In this document: piece by piece, positions 10,843 through 24,800 of the stretch | Position numbering within the stretch: position 1 is the stretch's first letter | How the letters are laid out: each line of letters opens with the position of its first letter | Origin: Phocoena phocoena | Lineage: Eukaryota; Chordata; Mammalia; Artiodactyla; Phocoenidae | Assembly: GCF_963924675.1 (NCBI RefSeq) | Contig: NC_089239.1 | Location: 34,991,818 to 35,055,817 of the forward strand | DNA length: 64,000 nt | Direction: 5' to 3' | Made by a program: the position numbers and the translations under genes | Notes under the pieces: generated by a model | Databases searched by the model: none | What the model saw: the letters and a program-made list of their open reading frames with translations, nothing else | What the model was told of the DNA's origin: nothing

Positions 10843-13800
10843 ATGTATAATCCATCTCATGTGCTACTGTTCGAGCTCCAAGAAGTGTAAAAGGCTTCTT
10901 GAGGCTCCGTCCTGCCTCTATGACGTCACACATTCGGAAACGCCCCTCCAGGTGCCCAGGCTCTACGTCTAACTGGCACGTTCATCTCAAACTATCTCCA
11001 GCCCCAAATTTCTGTATCTTCCAGCCCACAGTTTATTCTCATTCCAACCTCTAGATAGTGAACAAGTAACCTTATCGAATACATTCTGTATCCCCAGCCC
11101 CGGAATCAGAACTTGGATCAAAGTAGGTGCTAAGCCATGTCTTAATGTAAAATGGTACAAAAAGGGAACTTGCCGTAGGTTGCTAAGAGACATGTTGTTT
11201 GTTTATCTTCTAGAAGCAGTGTTAGGTGTGGAAAGCAGGTGCAGGAGAGAGACAGCCTGTGAATCTAAACTGAGGGAGGAGAGAGAGCATCCTTTGCTCC
11301 ATGCATTGCAAGTGATGTTTTCTGGCGCACTTGGCTGGGGGCATGGATAATGTGAATTACAGTCATCAGTCTTAGAAACGATGAAAGTTCTTAACATCCC
11401 CACGTCCTGCCTGCTGAGCAGAGGCCTTCATCTGGCAACATTTCAAATATGATAAAAAGATGCTTGAGTAACATTTGGCAAAGGTTTATAAAACATTAAA
11501 TCCCATAGATACATATTTGAAAGACCTAGTTTTTCAAAGTTTAATAATTGGATTATTATTTAAATGAATCACTTTTTAAGATGTCATGCCCAGCAGGAAA
11601 CCAATCATGTGAGCAAAACTTCCGTCTTTTAAAATTATAATTAAATTAAATAGTATCTGGTAGCTTACATGTAATATGGGTGAAAGTGGTGCGGATCTTA
11701 TGGAACAAAACAGTATCAGCTGCAAAGACGTACAATTAGCTTATTCTTGCAATATATAGTCATTTCAATTTAAAAAAAAGAAAAAGTTAACAGAAAAAAA
11801 AAAAAGCTCAAAATTCTGACATAGTGGATTTAACTTCTTTTATTTTAATGGCCAGATTGTCCTAACAAAAGAATTAAGTAGAAGAGATTGTAGAATGGTC
11901 TTTCCCAACAATAGAAATAAGATACAGCATTAGCAAACTACTATTCTTGTATTATGATGGCAAGGAGAAAGGCCGGTAGCACTGACTGAGCACTTCTCTA
12001 CTGAAAAATCCTGTAGACACTGTATGTGGCGTAACTCATTTCATTGTCATTCACTAACTATTGCCCCTTATTTTCATATTGTTTTAAAAAATGATACGAA
12101 GAAGGATTGGCTTGGTGAAAAAGAGCTATTAAGTGACAGGTCTGAGGTCTGAATTCTGTCAGATGCCAAAGCCAGTATTTTCATCACCGACGTATGAAGC
12201 CTCAATTCATCCTTGGATTGTCTAGACAGCCCTGGACCATTAACTTATTCATTGCAAGTTAAGAGTTTAAAACCAAGGAGTGAACAAATGATTTATGAGG
12301 TCTTAGAAAATGCGGTAGAACTGCTAGAACATATTTTGTCACAATGCGTCATTTTTCTTCGATAGTTTTTAGACTGACACAGCAGGAGTCGGGATTCTAA
12401 GCTAGCGTAACAAAGCTTCTATCGTGACAAACTCGTGGGCAAGATGGAGAAATGGGAGCAAGATGATGAAATAGGTAGGTAATACTGGTGCTGAGATTCT
12501 GTATTGTCAAAAAATTATAGTGCCAAATGAAGGTCACAGATACGATTGTGTGAGTGATAGATTTTAAAGTGGGACTAGAAATGTATTGTTCAAACTTTTG
12601 TTTAAGATATTTTAGAAAATATTTTGAATAAAAAATATATTAGGAATTTTGAAGTCTAGAAAATAGGTTAACAGGTTTAATAGAAGAGTCTACATTCTCT
12701 GAATAATTAAGAAATTTAATTCCGAACTACCCACAGAATGGTAGAGACGTTTTGAAAAGAATACAACTCTGTATAGCTCACTTCTTGAATTGGGGAAATT
12801 TATTTGTGGTTTGAACATTCAGCAGAGAAATGGTTTCCCATCTAATAGAGAGCATTGCACAGGGAGGGATGATCTTCTTTGGAGCAAGGCTTTAAAAGTG
12901 TCCGGTCTCTCAGTCACTTAATTGGCAGTGAAACAAAGCAGAACGGGAGACAGCGAACTAAACCTAATAGGGAGAGTTTATTCAAGGGTTATATGATAGA
13001 AAAATGATTTAAAATAGTAAAAGTGGCATTTTAAAATAAATTCTAGTTGTTTTAAATTTCTTAATATTGAATAGCATGTAGAAAGGTAGTAAATGTCCAT
13101 AGGCTCTGTAGGAGCTTAAACCTGGTGAAGCAATAATCCCTCCGGAAAGCAGCTTATTATGAAAGATACAAGTCAAAAAAAGGCAGAGCAAACAGAGACG
13201 TCGATATGTCTTCCTCAAGTTTAGAATCAGTATTTATTTTAGAACTTTGAGTCAATTTCATTATTCTGTCTCCTTCTTGGCAGTCAATTTATTGTTTAGG
13301 GCTCTCTTGATTAAACCCTGTCACTTCAGGGGAAGTTCAAGAGAATAGTGCATTATTGACATCACGGAAACAGTCGTTAGTAATCACTACATTCTGAACC
13401 ACATACTGGGTATATCTTTAAGGACATAATTCATCAAAAACAGGCTTACTGGGGCTCTTCATGCTATTTTCATTGATTTTCCCTTTATGTGAAATAAATA
13501 TGTGAAATAAGAGTTATATTCAAAATAAAGAAGTCAGCTGCCCAAAAAATGCTCAGTTACAAAGAAAAAAAATCAAGTATAAGGATTCTAAAGAAGAAAT
13601 AAAATTGATTCTAAGTTGTTATTCTCACATTTTAATATCTCATGCAGAAGAATGTAATTAAATGACTTACAATTTTTTAAAAGATTACACGTAAGGAATA
13701 CCAAATTCTAGGTGTGAATTCCATTCTTGACTTTCTGTGTGAAATAGAGGTAGGAAATTACTTTTATTTAGTTATCTTATGGCCACGGCATAGCTTTCTT

Positions 13801-14045
13801 TTAAATTTAAAATTAAGTACATAGCTTTCTTTTAAATTTAAAATTAAGTGTAAATATACATTGCTTTATGCTGTATGTCTTCGACATATTTGTCTGTTAA
13901 TGTAAAATTCTAAATAACTATTGGAGTTCACATTATAAAGTATCCTAAATGAACCCTAGTGTACAGCAAATGATTTATAAAGGGAATAATAACCTTCTAA
14001 TCTTGCAAACCTGTGTTTTCCTATATAATGTTAGCTTAAAAAATC
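10843..14045. other. Unassigned AT-rich DNA
   Basis: No gene or transposon recognised. It includes A-rich runs near 11773-11806 and a 31 bp tandem duplication at 13789-13850. Short open frames are not supported by any other signal. Confidence 0.45.
13789..13850 (+). repeat. 31 bp tandem duplication
   Basis: Two copies, 13789-13819 and 13820-13850, beginning CATAGCTTTCTTTTAAATTT and differing only in the last base. A recent replication-slippage duplication. Confidence 0.97.
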
Positions 14046-14057
14046 AAGACAATTCTG

Positions 14058-15058
14058 TTTTTTTTTTTTAACATCTTTATTGGAGTATAATTGCTTTACA
14101 ATGGTGTGTTAGTTGCTGCTGTATAACAAAGTGAATCAGCTCTACATACACATATATCCCCATATCTCCTCCCTCTTGCATCTCCCTCCCACTCTCCCTA
14201 TCCCACCCCTCTAGGTGGTCACAAAGCACCGAGCTGATCTCCTTGTGCTATGCGGCTTCTTCCCACTAGCTATCTATTTTACATTTGGTAGTGTATATAT
14301 GTCCATGCCACTCTCTCACTTCGTCCCAGCTTACCCTCCCCCCTCCCCGTGTCCTCAAGTCCATTCTCTACGTCTGCGTCTTTATTCCTGTCCTGCCCGT
14401 AGGTTCTCCAGAACCTTTTTTTTTTTTTTTTTTTTTTTAGATTCCATATATATGCATTAACATACGGTATTTGTTTTTCTCTTTCTGACTAACTTCACTC
14501 TGTATGACAGACTCTAGGTCCATCTGCCTCACTACAGATAACTCAATTTCATTTCTTTTTATGGCTGAGTAATATTCCATTGTGTATATGTGCCACATCT
14601 TCTTTATCCATTCATCTGTTGATGGACACATAGGTTGCTTCCATGACCTGGCTGTTGTAAACAGAGCTGCAGTGAACATTGGGGTGCATGTGTCTTTTTG
14701 AATGATGGTTTTCTCAGGGTGTATGCCCAGTAGTGGGATTGCTGGGTCGTATGGTAGTTCTATGTTTAGTTTTTTCTGGAACCTCCATACTGTTCTCCAC
14801 AGTGGCGGTATCAATTTACCTTCCCACCAACAGTGCAAGAGGGTTCACTTTTCTCCACACCCTCTCCAGCATTTATTGTTTGTAGATTTTTTGATGATGG
14901 CCATTCTGACTGGTGTGAGGTGATACCTCATTGTAGTTTTGATTTGCATTTCTCTAATGATTTGTGATGTTGAGCATCCTTTCATGTGTTTGTTGGCAGT
15001 CTGTGTATCTTCTTTGGAGAAATGTCTGTTTAGGTCTTCTGCCCATTTTTGCATTGGG
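14058..15058 (-). mobile_element. 5'-truncated young L1, minus strand
   Basis: The T-rich left end (14058-14069) is the poly(A) tail of a minus-strand L1; the 3' UTR and the end of ORF2 follow and the element stops at about 15058. The ORF2 C-terminus is open from 14838 down to the natural TAA at 14437-14439 (ending HIYGI), with a frame break near 14840. An 8 bp repeat AAGACAAT flanks it (14046-14053, 15059-15066). Its 3' UTR is nearly the same as that of the full-length L1 at 45018, so both belong to one young subfamily. A T-run at 14419-14438 is an expanded A-tract just past the ORF2 stop. Confidence 0.93.
14183..14209 (-). other. G-quadruplex-type tract in L1 3' UTR
   Basis: On the L1 sense (minus) strand this reads as G-runs GGGG, GGG, GGG, GGG, GGG with short spacers. 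The same feature sits at the same place in the L1 at 45146-45177 and, more loosely, in the older L1 at 59881-59897. L1 3' UTRs of mammals are known to keep such tracts. Confidence 0.7.
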
Positions 15059-15584
15059 AAGACAATACATTCTTTTCAGTATTGACAAAGAATCTGAAAT
15101 GAGGGCTAGAGGAAAGTAACATATCTTAAATTGTGTTATAAGATGGAATATTACTGCCCTTCAGAGTCAGGAAGAAAGACTTGATGTAAAAGTGAGGGTT
15201 TTCACTTTTAGAACAGTGGCCTATTTTGTTTTCTGAAAGCCACATATTTTAGGTCACAATCTAAGCCCAAAATGTGGCCAAATAGCCCATTATTCTCATT
15301 TTTGCATTGAAGGTGCATTGTTATAAGCTCCTTGAGTGAATTTGCTGTGAACAAATCCGATTTGTGAAAAAACAAGAAATCTCTTTACAGCTACATATCA
15401 GCTGCATAGAGCTACAGCTGACTCAAACGGCCATTGAATGCACAGACAGACACTTTGTATGTTCCCTCACTCCTGGTCCAACCTCAGTTTGGGGTCTTAC
15501 TTACCACTTGACCTCCCCACTCTTTCCACGGAATGCCTCACCAGTCCAATCCATCTGATGCTTTGCTCTAGCTAATATTATCTG

Positions 15585-18500
15585 CCGGAAGTACTCTCCT
15601 TCCTTGCATGTATCGGTGGGTCAATACTTTTTATTGCCGAGCAGTGTTTCTTTGACTGGGTGTACTTGACTTGTTTATCCATTCATCAGTGGAGGGGTAT
15701 TTAAGTTGTACTCCGCTTGGCGGGGCGTATTTTGAATAATCTGCCACGGGAATTGGAGAACAAGTGTTTGTGTGGATCTATATTTTTATTTCCCGTGGGT
15801 AAATGGATAGAAAATGGCACTTACGTATCTTATTGTAAGTGTATATTTACTTTTAAGTAGTCGACAAATAGTTTTCCAAATATAGCACTTTGCATTTGCA
15901 TGAGCCACATGTGAGACTTTCATCTGCGCCACATTTGCACCAAAACTTGGTATGTCAGTCCTCTTAACTTCAGCCACTCTTAAATGTGTGTACTCACGGT
16001 GGTCTTAATTGGGTCCTGATGACTAATGACATTGAATGTTTTTATGTGCTTATTGGATGTTGGGATATCTCGTTTTATAAAATACCTGTTCAAGTCTTTC
16101 GTCCATTTAAAAATAGTTATTTGTCTTATTATTATTTGGTACTTCGTGCTTTCTGAATAAATCTATCAGATATCAGTTCTGCAAATATTTTTCTCAGTAC
16201 CTGACTTGCCTTTTCATTTTCTTAATGGTTGTGCTTTTGAAGAGCACAAGTTTTAAATGTTGATTAAGTAGAGCTTATCATTTAAAAAATTACTTTTGTG
16301 TGTCCTGTTTAAGAAATCTTTGTCTAATCTGAGTTCACAAATGTTTTCACCTGTGCTTTCTTTTAGACGTTACATAATTTGGGGGGTTTTATTCGGATTT
16401 CTGATTCCTTTCAAGTTGCTTGATATATATGGTACAAGGTAAGAGGCAGTGTTTTTACATATGGATATCCAGTTGTTCCTGTACCATATGTTGAAAAGTA
16501 TTTCCTTTCCTCACTGAATGTCCTGGGACTCTGCTAAAAATCAATTGGTCATATAAGAATGGGTCTATTTGTAGGCTATCGATCTGTTCCATTGATCTTT
16601 ATTTTTATGCCAATACCACATATTGTCTTAATTACTGTAGCTTTATAGTACATCTTGAAATCAGGTAATATAGATCCTCCAGCTTTGTTTTTCTTTTTGA
16701 AAGCTATTTTGGTCACTGTAGTACCCTTGCATTGCCCTATAAATTTTAGAATCAGCCTTTTAAGCTTGAAAACCTGTTGGAATTTTGATTGGAATCACAT
16801 TGAAAACAGAAATCAATCTGGGGAGAATTGACACCTTAATGTTACTATGTCTCTTCATCCCTGTTCGTTTATTTGGGTCTTCTATTTAGCAATGTTTTAT
16901 AGTTTTCAGTATCTTGGACATATTTTTTTTAAATTTATCTCTACATATGACATGATATTGATGCTATTTTAAATGAGACAGTTATAAATTTCATTTCTAT
17001 TTGTTGCTAATACATAGAAATACAATTGATGTTTGTATATTGATACTGTATTCTGTGACATTCAAAAAACTCGTTTATTAGTTGTGGGAACTATTTTGTA
17101 TATTCTGCAGGATAATTGAATAGGTAATCATTCCATCTGTGAACAGAACGAGTTTTACTTCTTGTTTCAAATCTTGGACTTCCAGTACAAATTTGAATAG
17201 AGATGGAGAAGTAGACAACGATGCCTTATATTACTGAGCTTAGGGAGAAAACACTCTGTCTTTCACCATTAATATGATTGATCTGTAGGTCTGTTATAAA
17301 CAGCATATATTTGGGTGTTGCTTTTTTATACAATCTGACAACCTCTGGCTTTTAATCAGCATCTACTTTTATTTATATTTTTATAGGTTATAAAATATAT
17401 ATTTATATTTAATGTCATTGTTGAAATAATTAGGTGAAAAATTCCCAGTTTACTGTATTTTTCCAGTTGACCAGCTGTTTTTGTTTCTTTTTATCTTTTT
17501 TCCCTGCCTTAGTGTGGTTTAAATGAGTATTTTCTGTATTACATTTTATCTCTGCTGTCGGCTTACTAGCTATAGTTCTTTCTTCTTTTTTAAGTGGTTG
17601 ATCTAGGGCTTACATTTGTCACAGACAGCTTTCAGCCACATTCTACCACTTCACATGTTGTGTGAGAAACTCACAACACTGTTCCTTCATGTCCTCCCTC
17701 CTGTCCTTTGTGCTAATGCTATCATACGTTTTAATTTTTACATGCGTTATGAACTCCACAGTACATCATTACTCTGTTTTATTTTGAAGAGGCAGCATCT
17801 TCTAAAAAGATTAAAATTAAAGAAAGTTTTTTCTATGTGCCTTCATTTCTCCGTACATCCAGATTTCTGTCACTTACCCTTTTCCTTTTGTTTGATAAGC
17901 ATCCGTTACTATAATTTGTAGTGCATGTCTGCTGGTGATGAATCTTCTCAGATTTTATATGAAAAAAATGGCTTTATTTTATCAGTGCTTGAAAAATATT
18001 TTCACTAGATATAGAAGTTTATTTTGACTTTTTTCCCCCTGCAATTTAAAAATGTTGCTTTTTTTTTTTTTTTTTTTTTTTTTCTTTCTTCCTCTACACC
18101 TAACGTCTCTTTCTATTCTGGCTACTTTTAAGCTTTTTCTCTTTATCATTGATAGTCAGCAATTTGGCTATGTTGTTCTTTGGTGTGATTTGATTTGCAT
18201 TTATTTTATTTGAAATGTATTGAACTTCTTTGATCTGAAGGATTATGATTTCCTTCAAATTTGGAAAGATGTTAGCCGTAATCTCTTCACTTTCGTGTGT
18301 GTGTCCCCCTCCTTTTCTGGAACTTCATTACACATACGTTAAACAGCTTGATGTTCCGCAGGTCACTGGTGCTCTTTTGATTTTTTTTCCCCTCAGGCTT
18401 CTTTCTCCACTTCATTTTGGATTTGTTCTATGGCTCTGTTTTCAGGGTCAATGATCTTCTTCTGTTCAGTGTACTATATTCTGTTGATCTTATCGAATTT

Positions 18501-19450
18501 ATTTTTCACTTCAGTATCTTATCTTTCATCTTTGGAAGTTCCATTTCAGTTTCCTTTTTATATCTTTCACAGTTCTCCTCATGGTGTCTGTGTGCTTCTC
18601 GGCAATCTTAAGTCTATGAAGCGTACTTATAATAGCTGCTTTAACGCTTCTTCTGTCTAGTCCTATCTTCCCGCTTGTCTGTATCTGTTAATTCAATTGC
18701 TTGAAGTTTCTTCTAATTATGCCTCATAGTTTCGTACTTCTTTGCACGCCTACTAAGTTTGGATTGGATGCTAGACATCATGAAGATTACCTTTTCGGAT
18801 TCTGGATTTTGTTGTGTTCCTTTACAACAAAAGTATTGGATCTTGTTCTGCCACGCAGTTAGGGTACTTGGAGTCAGTTTGATCCTTTCTGTATTTGCTT
18901 TTAAGCTTTGTTAGGGAGGATCCAAAGCAACTTTAGGACTAATAGCCAGTATAAAAATGATGTCCCACTTGAGAAGTCTACAATATTCTCCATCTATCAT
19001 GACGTCTTTCCACTCTAGCTGATGGAAACACAAGCTCTTTCTAACCCTGAGTGACCTCCGGGAATTTCCATTGCTGGGACTGTAGTTCCTGTAGTTCTTT
19101 CCCCAGCTTTGGGGAGTTTCCTCTCATGAACAGATTAAAGATTCAAGGGGACAGGACCCATCTGCAGATTTCCGGAGTCCTCCTTGGTACTCTGCCCTGC
19201 ATGTTACAGCTGCCTGGGACTCTCTGTACTCAGTTCTATGTCTCCTACTCTCAGTGAGTTAGCTAGCTTTTTAAAAATTTCTCCTTCTATGTAATGGCTT
19301 GGAAACTGCCTCCAGACAGTAACTTTGGGCAATTGTGGGACTCCCCTCATTATTTCACTTATGTCAGGGATCAGAATCCTATGCTTCCTCTCAACCAATG
19401 TCTGAAAACCTTTTCTTCAGGTATTGTGTCTGGTTTTATAGCTGTTTAAG
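15585..19450 (-). mobile_element. Ancient L1 (L1M/HAL1-like), minus strand, internally deleted
   Basis: Degraded ORF2 3' text begins at about 15660 (TTTATCCATTCATCAGTGGA) and runs through the region matching the RT core (17130-17230, compare 47106-47220). The text then jumps near 17260-17285 to the endonuclease region (ATAAACAGCATATATTTGGG, compare 49087), so about 2 kb of ORF2 is missing. Beyond it come the inter-ORF region, ORF1 and 5' sequence of an old L1 or HAL1 (for example TTGGATTGGATGCTAGACAT at 18761). No long frame survives. A T-run at 18058-18083 lies inside. The left and right limits are approximate. Confidence 0.7.
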
Positions 19451-19614
19451 GCAGATGGTATATCTGGTCCATATTACTCAGATATTCCCAGATACAGTTT
19501 TTCTCTTTCTTTAGTTTCCTTTTTTAAGACATATTTCATGTGTCATTCTCACTGGGAAACTACCAGTGGCCCCATTTTTCAAGCTGAGTTAAGTTTCATT
19601 TAGCACATCTCCAT

Positions 19615-20200
19615 TCATAGTGATTCTGTCAGTTAGGACACTTCTTTCCCATTGCCTACTGAGTGTCGGTTTCCTTTTCTGTCTTAGGAGATAGCGTTCC
19701 CCTTGAGGGTAGGGACTGGATCTTATTCACATCCGTGCCCCCCGTACTAGACTAAATCAGTCAAACTTCCTACTCCGTAACAAACAGCTTGAATGTTTCT
19801 GCTTCGTCCACATATTAAACATACATTTCTCAACATTCTGTGACCTAATCCATTACCACGGTCTGACCCTTCTCTTCAAGAGCGTCATGGGTTAGCAAAG
19901 CTGAAGGGACCACCACTTATAAAAACTGCACAGCCCTCCTGCCCCGGCCCTTTCCTTATGCTATTTCCTCTGGCTGGAATTTCCTTTTCCACCACCCTAC
20001 CTATCAAAATCTTGTCCTTCTTTTAACATACACATCAAATGCCACATCTTCCCTAATGTTTATTCTGGTTGAGCACTATTTGTAACACCTTGACAATTTA
20101 TTGGGTTTTGTCATGTTTCCTGTTTTATCTTTCCTGTTCTGTTCTATCCATTTCCATCTATTCTATAATATTCTGTGTATTTCCTGTTTTAGGACTACTT
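19615..20200 (+). mobile_element. L2 LINE fragments, plus strand
   Basis: CTTGAGGGTAGGGACTGGAT (19703) resembles the L2 3' end, and TATTTCCTCTGGCTGGAATT (19963) with CATACACATCAAATGCCACA (20027) resembles the common L2 3' ORF2 text. The two pieces are out of consensus order, suggesting two fragments. Limits are approximate. Confidence 0.6.
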
Positions 20201-20272
20201 CATATTCAGTCATCAAATTCCATGTCTACATTAGTCTTATCAAAACCCAACCCAATTTTCCCATCCTCTTTT

Positions 20273-20477
20273 TTTTTTTCTTTGCGGTACGCAGGCCTCT
20301 CACCGCTGTGGCCTCTCCCGCTGAGGAGCACAGGCTCCGGACGCACAGGCTTAGCGGCCATGGCTCACGGGCCCAGCCGCTCCGCGGCACGTGGGATCTT
20401 CCCGGACCGGGGCACGAACCCGTGTCCCCTGCATCGGCAGGCGGACTCTCAACCGCTGCGCCACCAGGGAAGCCCCT
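20273..20477 (-). mobile_element. CHR SINE, minus strand, recent
   Basis: Reads on the minus strand as GGGCTTCCCTGGTGGCGCAG with A-box, B-box-like GGTTCGTGCCC and the CHR body that ends near GGCCTGCGTACCGC plus an A-rich tail. A perfect 13 bp duplication CCCATCCTCTTTT flanks it (20260-20272, 20478-20490). CpGs are mostly intact, which indicates a young copy. The apparent 131- and 167-codon frames across it are SINE sequence. Confidence 0.95.
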
Positions 20478-20629
20478 CCCATCCTCTTTTAACTAGATTA
20501 TTTTTTCTCTTCAGGATAATAACTATGTATTTATTTTCTTTTGGAGCTGCATTTAAAAAGTATTGTTTTTAATCAAAATGGAAATAACAAAAGATTTCAT
20601 TGTTGTAATTGTAGCAAATATTTTGATCT

Positions 20630-21865
20630 AACAGCTTTATGATATATAATTCATAACCATAAGATTCAGCTTTTGAAGCGTACTATTTAGTAGTTTTTAG
20701 TACATTCACAGGGTGAATGTACTATCACCATCCTCCCTGTCTAATTTTAAATCATTTTCATCATCCCCCCTCCCCCACAAAAACTGTACTTACTAGCAGT
20801 CATGCTTTTTTCTCTCCACCCTCTAGTCCCTGGCAACTATGAGTCTACCTTTTGTCTCTACAGATTTGCTGTTCATATAAATGGAATCATACAATATGTG
20901 GTCTTTTGTGACTGGCTTCTTTCACTTAGTGTAACGTTTTCAAGGCTCTTCCATGTTGTAGCATGCCTCAGTACTTCATTCCTTTTTATGGCCAAATAAT
21001 ATTTCCCTGTGTAAATGTAACACATTTTGTTTACCAATTCAGAAAGTGATGGACATTTAGATTCTTTATACTTTTTGGCTATTATGAATAATGCTACTCT
21101 GAACATTTGTGTACAAGTTTTTATGTGAACATGTTTTCATTTCTTTTAGGTATAAGCCTAGGAACAGAATTGCTGGATCATATGGCAACTCATTATTTAA
21201 CACTTCAACAAACTGCCAAACCTTTTTCCAAAATGCTGTGTCATTTTGTAATCCATGAGCAATGTACAAGGGTTCCAGTTTCTCCACATCCTCATCAACA
21301 CTTGTTATTGTTGACCCTTTTTATCGTAGCCATTCTAGTGGGTTTGAAGTTGTATCTAATCTAAAGTGGTATCCAGTGGTATTGTTTTGATTTGCATTTT
21401 CCTAATGACGATATTGAGTATCTTCTCATGTGCTTGTTGGACAGCTATATATATCTTCTTATTCAAATTTTATTCAAATTACTTGCCCAATTTTTATCTG
21501 GGTTTTTGTTGGTGTTGTCTGTTGTTGAGTCGTAAGAGTTCTTTATGGATGCTAGGTAAAATTCCCTTATCAGACATATAATTTGCAAATATTTAATCTC
21601 ATTCTGTGGGTTGTCGTTTCGTCTTCTTGGTGGTTTTCTTTGAAACATAAATGTTCTTAATTTTGACAAAGCCAATCTGGTTTTAGTCGCTTGTCCTTTT
21701 GGTGTCATATCTAAGAAACCATTGCCTAATACAAGGCAAAGCAAATTTTCTCCTAAGTTTTCTTTTGAAAGTTTTATAGTTTTACCTTACATTTTGTCCA
21801 TGATCCGTTTTGTGTGAATTTCTGTATATGGTCTAAAGTAGGGGCCCAACTTCACTCTTTAAAGA
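20630..21865 (-). mobile_element. Old L1 (L1MA/L1MB-type) 3' end, minus strand
   Basis: The left end (AACAGCTTTATGATATATAA) is the 3' terminus of an older L1; CCCTGGCAACTATGAGTCTA and CACTTAGTGTAACGTTTTCA follow, then decayed ORF2 down to TAGGGGCCCAACTTCACTCT (21839). Minus-strand remnants of the ORF2 C-terminal region can be read at 20873-21287 (for example [14 protein letters not shown]) with several stops. It is 5'-truncated and not functional. Confidence 0.85.
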
Positions 21866-24800
21866 TACTTTTAAAAAACTGAAAAACTTGCACCCAACCC
21901 TTTTTTAAAAGTGGTTTTCCATTATCATATTCTTTAATCAGGTAAACATGTAGATGTCTTGAGAGAAAAAGAAAACTGAACAAAAACTGGTTGAATTCAC
22001 ATCTTTCTTACAAGGTCTTTAGTTTTTCATTTCGATACGTTAGACTGACTAAGGCATTCCTCAGACGGTGAGCAGCCCAGCATTTTGTTGCCTAGGATTG
22101 TTAAAAAGCAAAGAGTACCTCTACTTAGACATTATCTTTTATCAATTCTTCTTAAACTTCTCTTCTCTAAAAATGTCATACCAAAGAGATGAAACAAAAG
22201 AATCCACACCCCCCCCAAAATAAATTATTTTTAAAATGTATGAATACATATAGATATTTATATGTGTTCTGTTTCTTTTCTGGCAGAATTCTAGATTCTG
22301 TAAAAATTATGCTTTAAAAAGTAAGATTTTATAGGCATGTATTTAAAAAGGTCAACAGGATTGATATATCGAAGGCCTCAGAGCAGTCCTGAAGCTCCAC
22401 TTTCCTCCACCACTGCAATGTGGCATTTTCAGTGAGCAGCAAAGGGAGGAAGGTTTGGATGAGGAAATTACTAGATGTACACATCACGTCACAGAGCGGA
22501 AAACTGGGTCACAGAAGATGGACTTAAGTCCTACTGTGACACTGTGCCTCTTGCTTTTTGTGGGGAATGACATTTTCCCCTTCTAAAATGCCTTGTTTGA
22601 AACCCCTCAATTGATTCCACACTTGACTTTCAAATGGTGAATCAGATAGAGCCTACATGCCATGACCTATCCCAAGCAGTCACATTCTTGACATCCACTT
22701 AGCCACGTGGGAGGACCACGCTCACGTAAGAAGGCTGAGTGAGTCGCATAGAATTTAAGGGCAATGTTGTTATAAGCAAACTATATGCTACAGTGTGATT
22801 GCATCGTGCTGTGTGAGCCACCTAACACTTTTCAGGAACTGATTCTGTGTACGCAGTGTTTTCCTTGAGAATCCGTTATTATAACACAAGAAATACTTGG
22901 GAAGTTAGAAGGAAGAACACATCACAGTCAGATTGTAATAATTATTTAAACTATTAAAAATCACTAGGCTTTTTTTATATTAGAAAAACAAACCCTCTAC
23001 AATTATGTAGTTTATGCATTTGATACGGCTTTCTGATTTCATGCTTGAGACAGAACATGTTATTACACATTTTAATATTGATGTTTAGGGAAACAACTGC
23101 TTGAAATGTGAAATACAGCCCCCAAACCTTTACAGCTTGAAGTAAAATAGTCCTCTCAAATTTCTATCTAGTTTTTACTTAGGAAAATGTTGAACATGTT
23201 AGCACAATACCTTTATTCTTTGTAATTCATTCGTGATATCCTGACTCATGTGGTAGGTCCTCCTTACTGCGTCTCTCAAAATATTTCATTGGTGCTATTT
23301 TTAGGAAAAAAAAATAATAATTTCCCTTTATTTGAGTAAGCTAGATATGTTCATAGTTTTCCTCCAATCTGTTTTACATAAAAATTTAGAACTTACTTTA
23401 TTGTATTTAATTACTGGGAACTAGGTAATAGTTTTAGTAGTATAGGTTTATATTACCATCTTATTCAAGGTATAAGTTTCTTAAATCACAAATGTAGTGT
23501 GATAGATGTCTAATTATTACACTGATTGTCTCCTTTCAGTGGACCAAAAAATTAATGGGGTATGAAATATAATTAAATTGGGTTAAAAAAACACTCCAAG
23601 TTGCAAAGTACCTTCCTCTTAAAAAAATATATTTAAGAGTGGATGAGTGAGGAATAGTGGAAGTAAACTTCAAGTGACACCTAGAAAGAGACTCTAAATC
23701 CAAGACCTGAATCAAAAGGAACAGGGCGGTGTAGCAAGAAATAAATAAGAAGCTGAAAACTCATTGGCATTGATATATATTTTTTCAAATATTTGTGATA
23801 CAAGTGAGATTTTTTTTAGAGCAGAAAAAAAGAAAAGTTAGTGATATCTGTGTCACTGGATGATAACACACTGATTTTTGGTACCTTTATCATGTTCAAG
23901 AAACAGGATTGATCCTACATTATATATTTTAAAGATTTGCCAGGGTAAATAACTTACACTTTACAAACAGTGACATTATTTGGTTCTATTTCATCACACT
24001 TAATTAACCAAATTTAATGTGAAATTAAGAAGAAAAAAAAAAAGACAAAGTACTTCCTTTGTCAGCCCACAAGTTTTATTCCCTTCCTTGATTTCTCTTC
24101 TACACCTTGTCTGTATTTATTGCAAAGGTACGCACATTTTCTGCATTTTGTTTTACTCAATCAAGGACAAACGGAGCAGTTTCTGTTTCTGTATGAATCA
24201 TCCCCAGATGGGAATTCCAGTCAATGTAAGCCACAACTGATCTTGCATGTTTGGCCACCATCTGTGTAGGGCTCTCTTCAACCTCTCCATTTTCAGTTCT
24301 CTTGCCTCCTTTAGCAACTGCACTTGTGTAGTTTGACACATGAGTGCTGGAAACTAGAATTTCCCCCCCACTAGAATGCCTAGGATCTATAGAAGACAAA
24401 CGAAGTCTTAGATCTGTTCTCGCTCTGTATCACTGCCAAGCCCCTGATTTGAATGCCTATCTCTATCATTCCAACCTAAATTTCAGCTTTTTATAAGCAT
24501 TTTAGTTTGGCCAGCATTTTGCCTTTCACTCTCTGATTTAACGTGCTTTTCACAGGGTACCCTCAGCTTTCCTTACAAACACAGCTTTTGGAAACCTTGC
24601 TTCATTTTACTAACTTGTTTTGATTCCTTCCAGTGGACATTTGCCTCCTCTATGTAAATGTGCCTTTCGCTTCTTTTCAGTATATCAGTTTGTAAATCTC
24701 AGATGTCAAGTTGGATGTCAGAATTTTCTTCAGTCCGTACATAAATTAGTCACTGTTTTTTGTAAAATCAATAAATGATTGATTCAAAGAGCAAAAAAGT

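Noticed and set aside
20069..20572. 167-codon frame resembling a membrane protein
   Set aside because: It runs from L2 text into a CHR SINE in minus orientation; the same peptides recur at every CHR copy.
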